This document shows positions 18,143-26,822 of a DNA stretch of 64,000 bases, piece after piece; positions within the stretch are counted from its first letter, which is position 1, and each line of letters starts with the position of its first letter. A program made the translations under genes and the position numbers. This DNA is from Yoonia sediminilitoris. GTDB taxonomy: Bacteria > Pseudomonadota > Alphaproteobacteria > Rhodobacterales > Rhodobacteraceae. Under the pieces are notes generated by a model, which did no database searches, was not told the DNA's origin, and saw only the letters and a program-made list of their open reading frames with translations. The stretch lies in NCBI RefSeq assembly GCF_003058085.1, contig NZ_QBUD01000001.1, positions 930,001 to 994,000 on the forward strand, written 5' to 3'.

Positions 18143-18940
18143 ATGTCGACCTCGCAATCAACGACCTGGGATGATTTGACGGTCCGCGCCGTATCAGGTG
18201 TGGCGATGACGGTCGTTGGTGCGGCCGGAGCGATTTTGGGCGGTGTCTGGTTCCAGATGCTGGTTGTCTTTGTGACGGCAGTCATGGTCTGGGAACTTTG
18301 GACAATGATCCGTCCGGATGAGCCGACCAAGGGCATGTTGCTAGCGGCGCTCGCTGCGTCGGTCATGTCAGGCGAACTGGCGCAGGTTGGTGCGTTGTGG
18401 ATGCTCCTGTTCTTGATTGTTCCGGTGATTGGCGCCAGCCAGTTGCGCAGCGAGGTCAAGACCTTCTTTATCTTCGCTCTCGGCATTCAGGTGGCTGGCT
18501 GGGGGCTGGTCAATTTTCGCAATGACTATGGTTTTACCTGGCTGCTTTGGTTGATGTCGGTTGTGATTATCACTGACATCTTTGGCTATTTTGCGGGCAA
18601 ACAGCTGGGGGGGCCGAAATTCTGGCCCAGGATCAGCCCCAAGAAGACATGGAGCGGGACAATCGCGGGGTGGATCGGCGCCGCGCTGATCGGTTTCATC
18701 TTTACCCTGTTCACTGACGCGGGGCTGTGGATCATTCTGTTGTCGATGCTGATGAGTTTCGCAGGGCAGATGGGGGATATCGCCGAAAGCGCGCTCAAGC
18801 GCCGGATGGGCGTCAAGGACAGCTCAGCCTTGATTCCAGGCCATGGCGGTCTGTTTGACCGGTTTGATGCGTTGTTGGGTGCCGCCTTGTTTATGCTTCT
18901 GGTTGCCCGTGTGGCTTACGTTCCAGGAGTGGCCTTTTGA
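18143..18940 (+). CDS. cdsA: Phosphatidate cytidylyltransferase
   Basis: Inner-membrane enzyme that forms CDP-diacylglycerol from phosphatidate and CTP, the branch point of phospholipid synthesis. It has 265 residues and about eight membrane helices. The C-terminal signature is complete: SALKRRMGVKDSSALIPGHGGLFDRFDA, near residue 215. The frame continues upstream into uppS, but the ATG two bases after the uppS stop fits the family. Its stop overlaps the TTG start of dxr by four bases. Confidence 0.95.
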   Translation: MSTSQSTTWDDLTVRAVSGVAMTVVGAAGAILGGVWFQMLVVFVTAVMVWELWTMIRPDEPTKGMLLAALAASVMSGELAQVGALWMLLFLIVPVIGASQLRSEVKTFFIFALGIQVAGWGLVNFRNDYGFTWLLWLMSVVIITDIFGYFAGKQLGGPKFWPRISPKKTWSGTIAGWIGAALIGFIFTLFTDAGLWIILLSMLMSFAGQMGDIAESALKRRMGVKDSSALIPGHGGLFDRFDALLGAALFMLLVARVAYVPGVAF

Positions 18941-20106
18941 GAAAAATCACGCTGTTTGGTGCGACTGGATCAGTCGGCCAGAGTGCCATTGACCTGATCG
19001 CCCGCGATCAGAACAGCTATGATGTTGTTGCGTTGACCGGTGGCCGCAACGTGGCGCAACTGGCCGCTGATGCGCAGCGTCTGAACGCGGATGTCGCGGT
19101 GACCTGTTATCCTGAGTGCTATGCGGAGTTGTCAGAACTTCTCTCTGGCACGGGCGTTGAGGTGGCCGCGGGACCGGGTGCAATCGAAGAGGCAGCCGCG
19201 CGCCCGGTTGATTGGGCATTGTCCGCCATTGTGGGCTCTGCCGGTCTGGTGCCGGGCCTGTGCGCTTTGAAACACGGCACGAAACTGGCTCTTGCCAACA
19301 AAGAGTCCCTCGTTACGGCGGGGCCGCTGTTGCTGGGCACGGCAGATGCTCATAATGCCACTGTCCTGCCTGTTGATAGTGAACATTCGGCCGTTTTTCA
19401 GGCCTTGGTAGGCGAAGACATGGCCGCAGTGGAGCGTGTGATCATCACTGCCAGTGGTGGCGCATTCCGCGATTGGCCTGCCGAAAAACTGGCCACGGCC
19501 ACATTGGCACAGGCGTCCAGCCATCCCAACTGGGATATGGGGCAGCGTATCACGATCGATTCTGCATCCATGTTCAACAAGGCGATGGAACTGATTGAAA
19601 CAAAAGAGTTCTTTTCTGTCTCTCCTGACATGATTGAAGTGCTTGTGCATCGCGAAAGTCTGATCCATGCCATGGTGGGATTTCATGACGGGGCGCTGAT
19701 GGCCCATGTGGGGCCGCCCGATATGCGCCATGCCATCGGCTATGCGCTGCATTGGCCTGATCGCCGGGCGCTGCCGGTTGAACGGCTGGATCTGGCGAAA
19801 ATCGGGGCATTGACGTTTGAGGCCCCTGATAACGCACGCTACCCTGCACTGGCGCTGGCAAAACGGGTCATGCAAGAGGGCGGACTGTCAGGGGCGATTT
19901 TCAATGCCGCCAAGGAACGTGCGCTTGATGGTTTCATTGCCGGTGATATCGGTTTTCTGGATATGGCAAAGGTCGTCGCGGCGACAATGGACAAAATGTC
20001 ATCATTTGACGGGCTGCAAAATGTCGAAATTACATTAGATAGTGTGCTAGAGACCGACAAGCTGGCACGTGTCCGCGCTGGCGAAGCCATCAAAACACTG
20101 GGATGA
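18937..20106 (+). CDS. dxr: 1-deoxy-D-xylulose 5-phosphate reductoisomerase
   Basis: Second step of the MEP isoprenoid pathway, converting DXP to MEP with NADPH. It has 389 residues. Visible are the nucleotide-binding start LFGATGSVGQSAIDLI, LANKESLVTAGPLL, the metal and substrate segments VDSEHSAVFQ and TASGGAFRD, and SASMFNKAMELIE. The start is TTG at 18937, overlapping the cdsA stop (TTGA). The first ATG in frame would cut the nucleotide-binding motif. The IspDF enzyme that acts next is encoded at 43949-45082. Confidence 0.96.
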   Translation: MRKITLFGATGSVGQSAIDLIARDQNSYDVVALTGGRNVAQLAADAQRLNADVAVTCYPECYAELSELLSGTGVEVAAGPGAIEEAAARPVDWALSAIVGSAGLVPGLCALKHGTKLALANKESLVTAGPLLLGTADAHNATVLPVDSEHSAVFQALVGEDMAAVERVIITASGGAFRDWPAEKLATATLAQASSHPNWDMGQRITIDSASMFNKAMELIETKEFFSVSPDMIEVLVHRESLIHAMVGFHDGALMAHVGPPDMRHAIGYALHWPDRRALPVERLDLAKIGALTFEAPDNARYPALALAKRVMQEGGLSGAIFNAAKERALDGFIAGDIGFLDMAKVVAATMDKMSSFDGLQNVEITLDSVLETDKLARVRAGEAIKTLG

Positions 20107-20110
20107 TACC

Positions 20111-21445
20111 TTGGACCTACTAACGCAGTTTGCACCGATGTTCGGTGGCTTTGCTTTCATGATCGTAGCCTTTGTTGTGGCACTTTCGGTGATTGTGGCA
20201 ATCCATGAATATGGACATTACATCGTCGGGCGCTGGTGCGGTATTCATGCTGATGTCTTCTCGCTTGGGTTTGGGCCTGTTTTGTATAGCCGGACCGACA
20301 AGCGCGGGACGGTCTGGCAGGTGGCCGCTCTGCCGATTGGCGGTTATGTCAAATTCATGGGCGACGCGGATGCGGCAAGTGCCGGTTCAGATGGCAGTGT
20401 GGCCGAAGCGGACATGCGCAAGACCATGATGGGCGCACCTCTTTGGGCCCGCGCGGCGACTGTGGCCGCAGGCCCCGCCTTTAATTTCATTCTTGCGATC
20501 CTGATCTTTGCCGGTTCGATCATGTATCAGGGCCGCGCGATTGATCCGCCGACCTTTGGCGCGATGCAGGATTTGCCGCCAAGCTATGCGTCTGACCTGC
20601 GCCGGGGTGATGTTATGGTCGCAGTCGAGGGGATTCCCTTTGTCGATGCCGAACGCGAGGAAAGCCTGATTGATCTGCTGCCGGCAAAGGAACGTCTGGC
20701 CTATGAAATCGAGCGCGACGGACAGACACTGGTAATTGACGGCCCCTATCTGCGCCCGACAGCCGTGTCGAGCGTCAGCCCGCGTTCTGCCGCCGATGAC
20801 GCGGGGCTGCGTGTGGGCGATGTGATTACGGCTGTGAATGGCGAGCCGATCTTTGCATTTTCCCAATTACAGGAGATGGTGAGAAATGCTGAGGGGGCAG
20901 AGCTGACGCTGGGGATTTGGCGGGATGGCGACACGCTTCCGGTCACATTGGCCCCGCGCCGCGTTGATCTGCCCACTGCTGACGGGTTTGAAACACGCTG
21001 GCTTATCGGCATCACCGGGCGCATCTTTTTTGAGGAAATGACCGAAAGCATCGGGCCTGTTGAGGCTGTAAAAATTGGTGCCGAACAGTTGTGGTACACG
21101 GCCACAACGTCGCTGTCTGCCTTGGAACATGTGATCATGGGCCAGATTTCAACCTGCAACCTGTCAGGGCCAGTGGGCATTGCGGAAACCAGCGGGTCGA
21201 TGGCCAGACAGGGTGCCCAAAGCTTTATCTGGTTCATCGGTGCCTTGTCTGCGGCCGTGGGACTGGTCAATCTGTTCCCTATTCCTGTTCTTGATGGTGG
21301 CCATCTGGCCTTTTATGCCTATGAGGCCGTGACACGCCGTAAGCCAAATGAGCGTGTGTTGCAGGTCTTTATGTTTGTTGGACTTGGGCTTATTTTATCG
21401 CTGATGTCGTTCACTATCCTGAATGATGTTTTGCTGTGCCCCTGA
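20111..21445 (+). CDS. rseP: RIP metalloprotease RseP (site-2 protease)
   Basis: Membrane zinc protease that cuts anti-sigma factors and leftover signal peptides within the membrane. It has about 444 residues. The zinc motif HEYGH lies in the first membrane helix, followed by the FSLGFGPVL segment and a PDZ-like region (DDAGLRVGDVITAVNGEPI). The third zinc ligand lies in the late VLDGGHLAFYAYEAV. TTG at 20111, four bases after the dxr stop, is taken as the start; ATG at 20138 is the alternative. It sits directly before bamA, the usual arrangement. Confidence 0.94.
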   Translation: MDLLTQFAPMFGGFAFMIVAFVVALSVIVAIHEYGHYIVGRWCGIHADVFSLGFGPVLYSRTDKRGTVWQVAALPIGGYVKFMGDADAASAGSDGSVAEADMRKTMMGAPLWARAATVAAGPAFNFILAILIFAGSIMYQGRAIDPPTFGAMQDLPPSYASDLRRGDVMVAVEGIPFVDAEREESLIDLLPAKERLAYEIERDGQTLVIDGPYLRPTAVSSVSPRSAADDAGLRVGDVITAVNGEPIFAFSQLQEMVRNAEGAELTLGIWRDGDTLPVTLAPRRVDLPTADGFETRWLIGITGRIFFEEMTESIGPVEAVKIGAEQLWYTATTSLSALEHVIMGQISTCNLSGPVGIAETSGSMARQGAQSFIWFIGALSAAVGLVNLFPIPVLDGGHLAFYAYEAVTRRKPNERVLQVFMFVGLGLILSLMSFTILNDVLLCP

Positions 21446-21517
21446 GCGGACGCGCCGCCACCTTTTCGCCATATTTTTTTGCTAGTGATGCACTGTTGAA
21501 TCAGAACAGGTGACGAC

Positions 21518-21643
21518 ATGGAAACACTGATTTCAGGTTATCGTGGATTTCGGACGCTTTTGCGCCTGAATATCGATTGGCTGCGTTTTGCGGTCATTCT
21601 CATGATTGCGCTTTATAGTGGCTCCTACGTGATGTTGAGCTAA
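21518..21643 (+). CDS. Small membrane protein, 41 residues
   Basis: A short frame with a good ribosome site (AGGTGA five bases before the ATG). It encodes METLISGYRGFRTLLRLN, then a single hydrophobic segment (about residues 22-40) ending in SYVMLS. Basic residues before the helix predict the N-terminus inside. A hairpin with a T-rich tail follows about 30 bases downstream, so it ends its own transcription unit between rseP and bamA. I do not recognise a family. The evidence for translation is the ribosome site and membrane-protein composition only. Confidence 0.55.
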   Translation: METLISGYRGFRTLLRLNIDWLRFAVILMIALYSGSYVMLS

Positions 21644-21672
21644 CCAGCGTCCAGATCACCAGATATTGCCAG

Positions 21673-21703
21673 AAACGCGCCCAAGGGCGCGTTTGTTCGT
21701 TTT
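21673..21703 (+). terminator. Rho-independent terminator before bamA
   Basis: AAACGCGCC (21673-21681) pairs with GGCGCGTTT (21686-21694) across a CAAG loop, followed by the T-rich GTTCGTTTT. It ends the rseP/small-ORF transcript. A perfect TTGACA hexamer at 21702-21707 overlaps its end and may belong to a bamA promoter, but no convincing -10 box lies at the right distance. Confidence 0.75.
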
Positions 21704-21766
21704 GACAAGCTGCCCTAGACCCGTTACTCCGGTAGAAAATAGATTGTGAACACGGGCGGTATAATA

Positions 21767-24070
21767 ATGGACAATCTTGCGGTGCGTGCAGGGGCGCAGC
21801 TTTTCAAATCAGCAAAGCGGGCGAGCTTTGTTCTGGCCCTGATCGGTCTGGGTGGCGCAGCAATCGCGCAAAGTTTTGCATTTAACGCGGTCAATATCGA
21901 GGGCAATCGGCGCGTGGCCGATGGCACGATCCTGACATTTGCGGGCATTTCTGCGGGCGAGGCGCTGAGTGCGGCAGAACTGAACGATGCTGCCCAGCGA
22001 ATTCGCGAGTCGGGTCTGTTTGAAACCGTAGAGATCACACCCGTTGGCCGCACCCTTCTGATCAACGTGTCCGAGTATCCGACAATCAACCGTATCAACA
22101 TCGAAGGCAATGCGCGCATCAAGGATGACCAGTTGCTGACTCTTGTCCGCTCTGAACCGCGCCGCGTCTATAACCCGGCACAGGCCGAACAGGACACGAC
22201 CGCCATCACACAAGCCTATGCCCAGCAGGGCCGTGTCAATGCGGTCGTAACCCCACGCATCATCCGCTTGCCCGACAATCGCGTTGATCTGGTGTTCGAA
22301 GTGGTTGAAGCAGGCGTGACCGAGATTGAGCGCATCAGCTTTGTCGGCAACCGCACCTATTCCGAACGCCGCCTGCGTCTTGTGCTGGATACCAAACAGG
22401 CGGGTCCTTTGCGCAGCCTGATCACCCGCGACACATACTCGCCCGAGCGGATCGCGCGTGATCGTGAATTGCTGACTGATTTCTACCGCTCGCGCGGGTA
22501 CCCGGATTTTGTTGTCCAAAACGTCGATGTCGGCCTGACGCGTGAACGCGACGCCTATCTTGTGACCTTCAACGTCCGCGAAGGTCAGAAGTTTTCCTTT
22601 GGCAACGTCTCCATCCGCAGTGAAATGCCCGGTGTGAATGCGGCCGAGTTTGAAGAGGCTTTGCGCATCAGAACCGGTGCAACATATTCACCGGTCCCGA
22701 TTGAAACTGATATTTCGCGCATCGAACGTCTGGCACAGCGACGCGGGATCAATTTCATGCAGGTTGATCCGGTCATCACGCGCAATGACAGGGCTTTGCA
22801 GTTGAATGTCGAATATGTATTGCGCCCCGGCCCAAGGGTTTTTGTGGAACGGATCGACATCGAGGGGAACGGCACAACGCTTGACCGTGTCATTCGAAAC
22901 CAGTTCCGCGTGGTCGAGGGTGATCCCTTTAACCCCCGCGAAATTCGCGAGAGTGCGCGGCGCATCCGTGGTCTTGGCTTTTTCCAGAATGCATCTGTGG
23001 ACGCCCGCGAAGGCTCATCGCCCAGTCAGGTGATCATTGATGTGAACGTGGTCGAGGGGCCAACAGGTTCGCTCAGCTTTGGCGCGAACTTCAATACGGA
23101 CACCGGCGCTGGTCTTTTAGCATCGTACCGGCAGTCGAACTTTCAGGGCCGTGGCCAGCGACTGAACTTTCAGGTCTCGACCGCCGAGGCCAACCGCAGG
23201 CTGAGTTTCGGCTTTGACGAGCCGCAGTTTCTGGGCCGTGATCTGAACTTTGGCTTTGACCTGTCCTACAAGACAACTGACAATGAAAACGCTTTGTATG
23301 ACACCGAAACATTCCGGATTAGCCCGTCGCTGGGCTTTCCTGTCAGCGAAAACGGGCGTCTGGCGGTCTTTGCGGCCTATGAATTTACCGATCTGACAGA
23401 TGTGGCTGACCGTGCCAGCGAAATCATCCGCCAAGAGGCGGCACAGGGCACCGTCACCACCGGCTCTTTGGGGTATTCCTACAGCTACGACACACGGCGC
23501 ACGGGCCTGAACCCCAATGCCGGCGTTTTGTTACGCTTTGGTCAGGAGTTCGGTTTCGGTGATGCGGAATTCATCAAGACGACGGCTCTCGCCGGGGCCG
23601 AGACGAAGATTCTCAACGAAGAAGTGACATTGCGGGCGACCGTCGAAGGTGGCTCTCTGAGCTATCAGGAAAGCAGCAGCCGCGTGACTGATCGCTTTTT
23701 CCTTGGCAGCCGCGTGATGCGCGGGTTCGAAGCCGGGGGGATTGGCCCACGTGACGCCGAAACAGACGATGCGTTGGGCGGCAATACTTTTGCCGTGGCG
23801 CGGCTTGAGGCGGAGTTCCCGCTGGGCATACCCAGCGAATATGGAATTTCCGGTGGCGCGTTCATCGATTACGGGTCGGTGTGGAACGTGGGCGAAACAT
23901 TCGGCCAAGACGTCCTGTATGATGAGGCCACGCCACGCACGGTGGCTGGTCTTGCGATCTTGTGGGACACGCCGATTGGCCCGTTGCGTTTCAACTTCAC
24001 AGAAGATCTTGACTCGCAAGAACGCGACCGCCCCAAGAATTTTGATGTGACCATCCAAACCAGTTTCTGA
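21767..24070 (+). CDS. bamA: Outer membrane protein assembly factor BamA
   Basis: Essential outer-membrane insertase for beta-barrel proteins. It has 767 residues from the ATG at 21767; a GTG at 21746 would add seven. A signal peptide (hydrophobic LALIGLGGAAIA, cleavage near AQS) is followed by five POTRA repeats, the first starting at FAFNAVNIEGNRRVADGTI, and a C-terminal 16-strand barrel. The VMRGFEAGGIGPRD segment contains the conserved VRGF-type motif of barrel loop 6. The protein ends in the outer-membrane C-terminal phenylalanine (TIQTSF). Skp follows with a one-base overlap. Confidence 0.97.
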   Translation: MDNLAVRAGAQLFKSAKRASFVLALIGLGGAAIAQSFAFNAVNIEGNRRVADGTILTFAGISAGEALSAAELNDAAQRIRESGLFETVEITPVGRTLLINVSEYPTINRINIEGNARIKDDQLLTLVRSEPRRVYNPAQAEQDTTAITQAYAQQGRVNAVVTPRIIRLPDNRVDLVFEVVEAGVTEIERISFVGNRTYSERRLRLVLDTKQAGPLRSLITRDTYSPERIARDRELLTDFYRSRGYPDFVVQNVDVGLTRERDAYLVTFNVREGQKFSFGNVSIRSEMPGVNAAEFEEALRIRTGATYSPVPIETDISRIERLAQRRGINFMQVDPVITRNDRALQLNVEYVLRPGPRVFVERIDIEGNGTTLDRVIRNQFRVVEGDPFNPREIRESARRIRGLGFFQNASVDAREGSSPSQVIIDVNVVEGPTGSLSFGANFNTDTGAGLLASYRQSNFQGRGQRLNFQVSTAEANRRLSFGFDEPQFLGRDLNFGFDLSYKTTDNENALYDTETFRISPSLGFPVSENGRLAVFAAYEFTDLTDVADRASEIIRQEAAQGTVTTGSLGYSYSYDTRRTGLNPNAGVLLRFGQEFGFGDAEFIKTTALAGAETKILNEEVTLRATVEGGSLSYQESSSRVTDRFFLGSRVMRGFEAGGIGPRDAETDDALGGNTFAVARLEAEFPLGIPSEYGISGGAFIDYGSVWNVGETFGQDVLYDEATPRTVAGLAILWDTPIGPLRFNFTEDLDSQERDRPKNFDVTIQTSF

Positions 24071-24597
24071 TGCGGTGGCTTTTTGCGATTGTTGTCTGCT
24101 TCGGGTTAACGACCCTTTCGGCCGTTGCCCAGCAGCCTTCGCACGATGTACTGATCATTGACAGTGACCAGATCTATATCCAGTCCTTGTATGGCAAGAG
24201 GATCGAAGCCGAACTGGCAGAGGAAGTTGCCGCCGTCAGGGCCGAAAATGACAGGATCATCGCCACATTGCGCGAGGAAGAGCTGAGCCTGACAGCCCGC
24301 CGCCCCGATATGGACCCAAAGGCTTTCCGCGAAGAGGCCGCTGCGTTCGATGCCAAGGTAGAAGAGGTCCGCAGCGCCCGCGTGGCGAAATCCAGCGAGG
24401 TTCAGCAGCGGCAAATCAACGCCCGCGCCGAGTTTGACCGCCGCGTACAGACGATTATCGCCAATCTGTTGTTTGAACGCGGCGCTGCGATTGTGATCGA
24501 CATCAGCGACGCCGTTGTTTGGGTGCGCTCTGCCAATATCACCGATGACGTGATCGCGCGGATTGATCGTGAACTGGGGGATGGTCTGCCGCAATGA
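24070..24597 (+). CDS. skp: Periplasmic chaperone, OmpH/Skp family
   Basis: Holds unfolded outer-membrane proteins on their way to BamA. It has 175 residues. A signal peptide (residues 1-20, cleavage near AVAQQ) is followed by a long charged alpha-helical region rich in Glu, Arg and Ala ([26 protein letters not shown]...), which forms the tentacles of the Skp trimer. The C-terminal core around [20 protein letters not shown] is also typical. It overlaps the bamA stop by one base. lpxD, often found next in other bacteria, is missing; fabZ follows after 88 bases. Confidence 0.92.
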   Translation: MRWLFAIVVCFGLTTLSAVAQQPSHDVLIIDSDQIYIQSLYGKRIEAELAEEVAAVRAENDRIIATLREEELSLTARRPDMDPKAFREEAAAFDAKVEEVRSARVAKSSEVQQRQINARAEFDRRVQTIIANLLFERGAAIVIDISDAVVWVRSANITDDVIARIDRELGDGLPQ

Positions 24598-24685
24598 CGT
24601 GACTTGCTTGCCCGCCTCACGCGGGCTTGCTACTCAGTCAAGCAGCGGCGCAAAACCGACCGCAAAGAACAAGAAGGAACGCCCC

Positions 24686-25147
24686 ATGACTGAACCGGTC
24701 ACCAACGCCGATATCCAGCTGATCCAGAAAATTCTGCCGCATCGCTATCCTTTTCTACTGGTTGACAAGGTGCATAGCATCAATGGAACTCAGTCGGCTG
24801 TGGGCATCAAGAATGTGACCATGAACGAGCCCCATTTTCAGGGTCACTTCCCCGGCAATCCGATTATGCCCGGCGTCACCATCGTTGAGGCGATGGCCCA
24901 GACCACCGCCGTCATGGTCGGCGCGTCGCTTGGACTGACAGAGGGTAATTTGCTGGTTTATTTCATGGCCATTGATGGCTGCAAGTTCCGCCGCAAGGTT
25001 GTGCCTGGTGATGTGCTGGAAATGCATGTGGAAACCACGCGAGGCAAGCCCGATGGCAAGGTCTGGAAATTCAAAGGCACCGCATTGGTCGACGGAGAAA
25101 TGGCCGCAGAGGCGGAATTCACCGCGATGATGGATCTGCAAGCCTGA
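24686..25147 (+). CDS. fabZ: 3-hydroxyacyl-ACP dehydratase
   Basis: Dehydrates 3-hydroxyacyl-ACP in fatty-acid elongation, competing with LpxA for the same pool. It has 153 residues. Visible are [13 protein letters not shown] and the hot-dog-fold active site [19 protein letters not shown], with the catalytic histidine and glutamate. The start is the ATG behind AGAAGGAACGCCCC, matching [20 protein letters not shown]; the frame is open upstream into the skp tail. It overlaps lpxA by one base. A six-pair GC hairpin (24610-24626) lies in the gap before it. Confidence 0.97.
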   Translation: MTEPVTNADIQLIQKILPHRYPFLLVDKVHSINGTQSAVGIKNVTMNEPHFQGHFPGNPIMPGVTIVEAMAQTTAVMVGASLGLTEGNLLVYFMAIDGCKFRRKVVPGDVLEMHVETTRGKPDGKVWKFKGTALVDGEMAAEAEFTAMMDLQA

Positions 25148-25929
25148 TGGCGGAGATTCACCCTTCTGCCGTGATTGCAGACGGCGCGGTTATTGGCGAC
25201 GGCTGCCGGATCGGGCCATTTTGCGTGATTGGCCCGGATGTTGTGCTGGCTGCAGATGTGGTCCTGAAAAGTCACGTGGTGATTGACGGGGATACGCACA
25301 TCGGGGCAGGGACAGAGATTTATCCTTTTGCTGTGATTGGTGAAATCCCGCAGGATCTGAAGTTTGACGGCGAAAAATCCCGTTTGCGGATCGGTGCCCG
25401 GAACCGGATTCGCGAACATGTCACCATGAACACCGGCACCGCCCACGGCGGCGGAGAGACCCGGGTTGGAGATGACGGGCTGTTTATGGCGGGTTGTCAC
25501 ATCGCACACGATGCCCGGATCGGCGACCGTGTGATCGTTGTGAATTCGTCCGCTGTGGCTGGCCACTGTGTGATCGAGGATGACGTGATCATTGGTGGTC
25601 TCTGCGGCATCCACCAATGGGTGCGGATCGGGCAGGGTGCAATTATTGGCGCTGTGACGATGGTGACAAAAGACGTCGTGCCGCACGGTCTGGTGCAGGC
25701 GCCACGCGGTGAGTTGGACGGTTTGAACCTTGTTGGCCTCAAGCGTAAGGGCGTCAGCCGCGAAGATATCACCGCCTTGCGTGCGGCGTTTCAGATGCTC
25801 AAAGATGGCGAAGGCACGTTTCAGGACCGCGCGCGCCGCCTGACCGAAGATAGCGATAGCGCCTATGTTCAGCAGATGGTTGATTTCATCCTGGGCGATA
25901 CTGATCGCAACTTCCTCACGCCGGGCTGA
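25147..25929 (+). CDS. lpxA: UDP-N-acetylglucosamine acyltransferase
   Basis: First step of lipid A synthesis: adds 3-hydroxyacyl from ACP to UDP-GlcNAc. It has 260 residues. The N-terminal three-quarters show the hexapeptide-repeat pattern of a left-handed beta helix (IHPSAVIADGAVIGDGCRIG...). The catalytic histidine lies in AGCHIAHDARIGD. The C-terminal helical part starts near LNLVGLKRKG. It lies in the fabZ-lpxA-lpxI-lpxB run with 1-4 base overlaps, so translation is coupled. Confidence 0.97.
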   Translation: MAEIHPSAVIADGAVIGDGCRIGPFCVIGPDVVLAADVVLKSHVVIDGDTHIGAGTEIYPFAVIGEIPQDLKFDGEKSRLRIGARNRIREHVTMNTGTAHGGGETRVGDDGLFMAGCHIAHDARIGDRVIVVNSSAVAGHCVIEDDVIIGGLCGIHQWVRIGQGAIIGAVTMVTKDVVPHGLVQAPRGELDGLNLVGLKRKGVSREDITALRAAFQMLKDGEGTFQDRARRLTEDSDSAYVQQMVDFILGDTDRNFLTPG

Positions 25930-26822
25930 TGCTGGCCCTGATTGCAGGCACAGGCAACTTGCCACCGGCACTGGTCGCCCGGCTGCAAGTCCGTCCATTG
26001 ATCTGCGCGATGCGAGGGTTTGATCCTGCGCTGCCCGTTGATATCAGCTTTCGGCTGGAGCATCTGGGCAGCTTTCTGGCCGACCTCAAATCTCGTGGCG
26101 TGACCCGGATATGCATGGCCGGTGCCGTGCGCCGCCCGCCAATTGACCCCTCAGAAATCGACGCGGCGACGGCACCCCTGGTGCCACGCATTCAGGCGGC
26201 ACTGACCCAGGGCGATGATGGCGCCCTGCGGGTTGTCATCAAGATTTTTCAGGCGGCAGGTTTTGGCGTTGTCGCGGCCCACGAGGTCGCGCCTGATTTG
26301 CTGCCACGCACGGGCGTGCTGACCAAAACGGGGCCTGCATCCAAGCATAGTGCCGATGCCTATGCCGGTGAAGAATGTGTCGTGGCGATGGGCGCTGCCG
26401 ACAGCGGGCAGGCCTGCGTCGTGCGGGATGGTGACGTCGTGCTGCGCGAGGATATCCACGGCACCGATGCCATGTTGCAAAAGCTATGCCTGCTCCATGA
26501 TCGCAAATCAGTGTCAGATGATCCGCTTGCATGGGCGACCGGCGCAATCGCTGATCTTGTCAATGACTGGCTTGTCCGGCACCCCGACAGACCAGTGACT
26601 GCACAGGGCGGAATCCTGTTCAAAGGCCCCAAACCGGGACAGGACCGGCGTGCGGATTTGCCCCTGATCGGCCCGCAAACGGCAATGCGCGCGGCCGAGG
26701 CCGGGCTGGACGGTATCGTCATCGAGGCAGGCGGCGTCATGGTGCTGGATTTGGCGGCCCTTTGCAAAATTCTGAACGCGCAAGGCATGTTCCTTTGGGT
26801 GCGTCCAAGGGGCGGCATATGA
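25929..26822 (+). CDS. lpxI: UDP-2,3-diacylglucosamine pyrophosphatase LpxI
   Basis: Cleaves UDP-2,3-diacylglucosamine to lipid X and UMP in alphaproteobacteria, in place of the unrelated LpxH. It has 297 residues. The start LALIAGTGNLPPALV, the TRICMAGAVRRPP segment, and the C-terminal TAMRAAEAGLDGIVIEAGGVMVLD with LGLDxVA-like motifs are typical of the former DUF1009 family. It lies between lpxA and lpxB, where this enzyme is expected, with an ATGA overlap into lpxB. Confidence 0.95.
   Translation: MLALIAGTGNLPPALVARLQVRPLICAMRGFDPALPVDISFRLEHLGSFLADLKSRGVTRICMAGAVRRPPIDPSEIDAATAPLVPRIQAALTQGDDGALRVVIKIFQAAGFGVVAAHEVAPDLLPRTGVLTKTGPASKHSADAYAGEECVVAMGAADSGQACVVRDGDVVLREDIHGTDAMLQKLCLLHDRKSVSDDPLAWATGAIADLVNDWLVRHPDRPVTAQGGILFKGPKPGQDRRADLPLIGPQTAMRAAEAGLDGIVIEAGGVMVLDLAALCKILNAQGMFLWVRPRGGI

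Noticed and set aside
24958-25998. 346-codon open frame on the minus strand across fabZ, lpxA and lpxI
   Set aside because: It is antisense to three core genes with clear motifs, and its own translation shows no family features.
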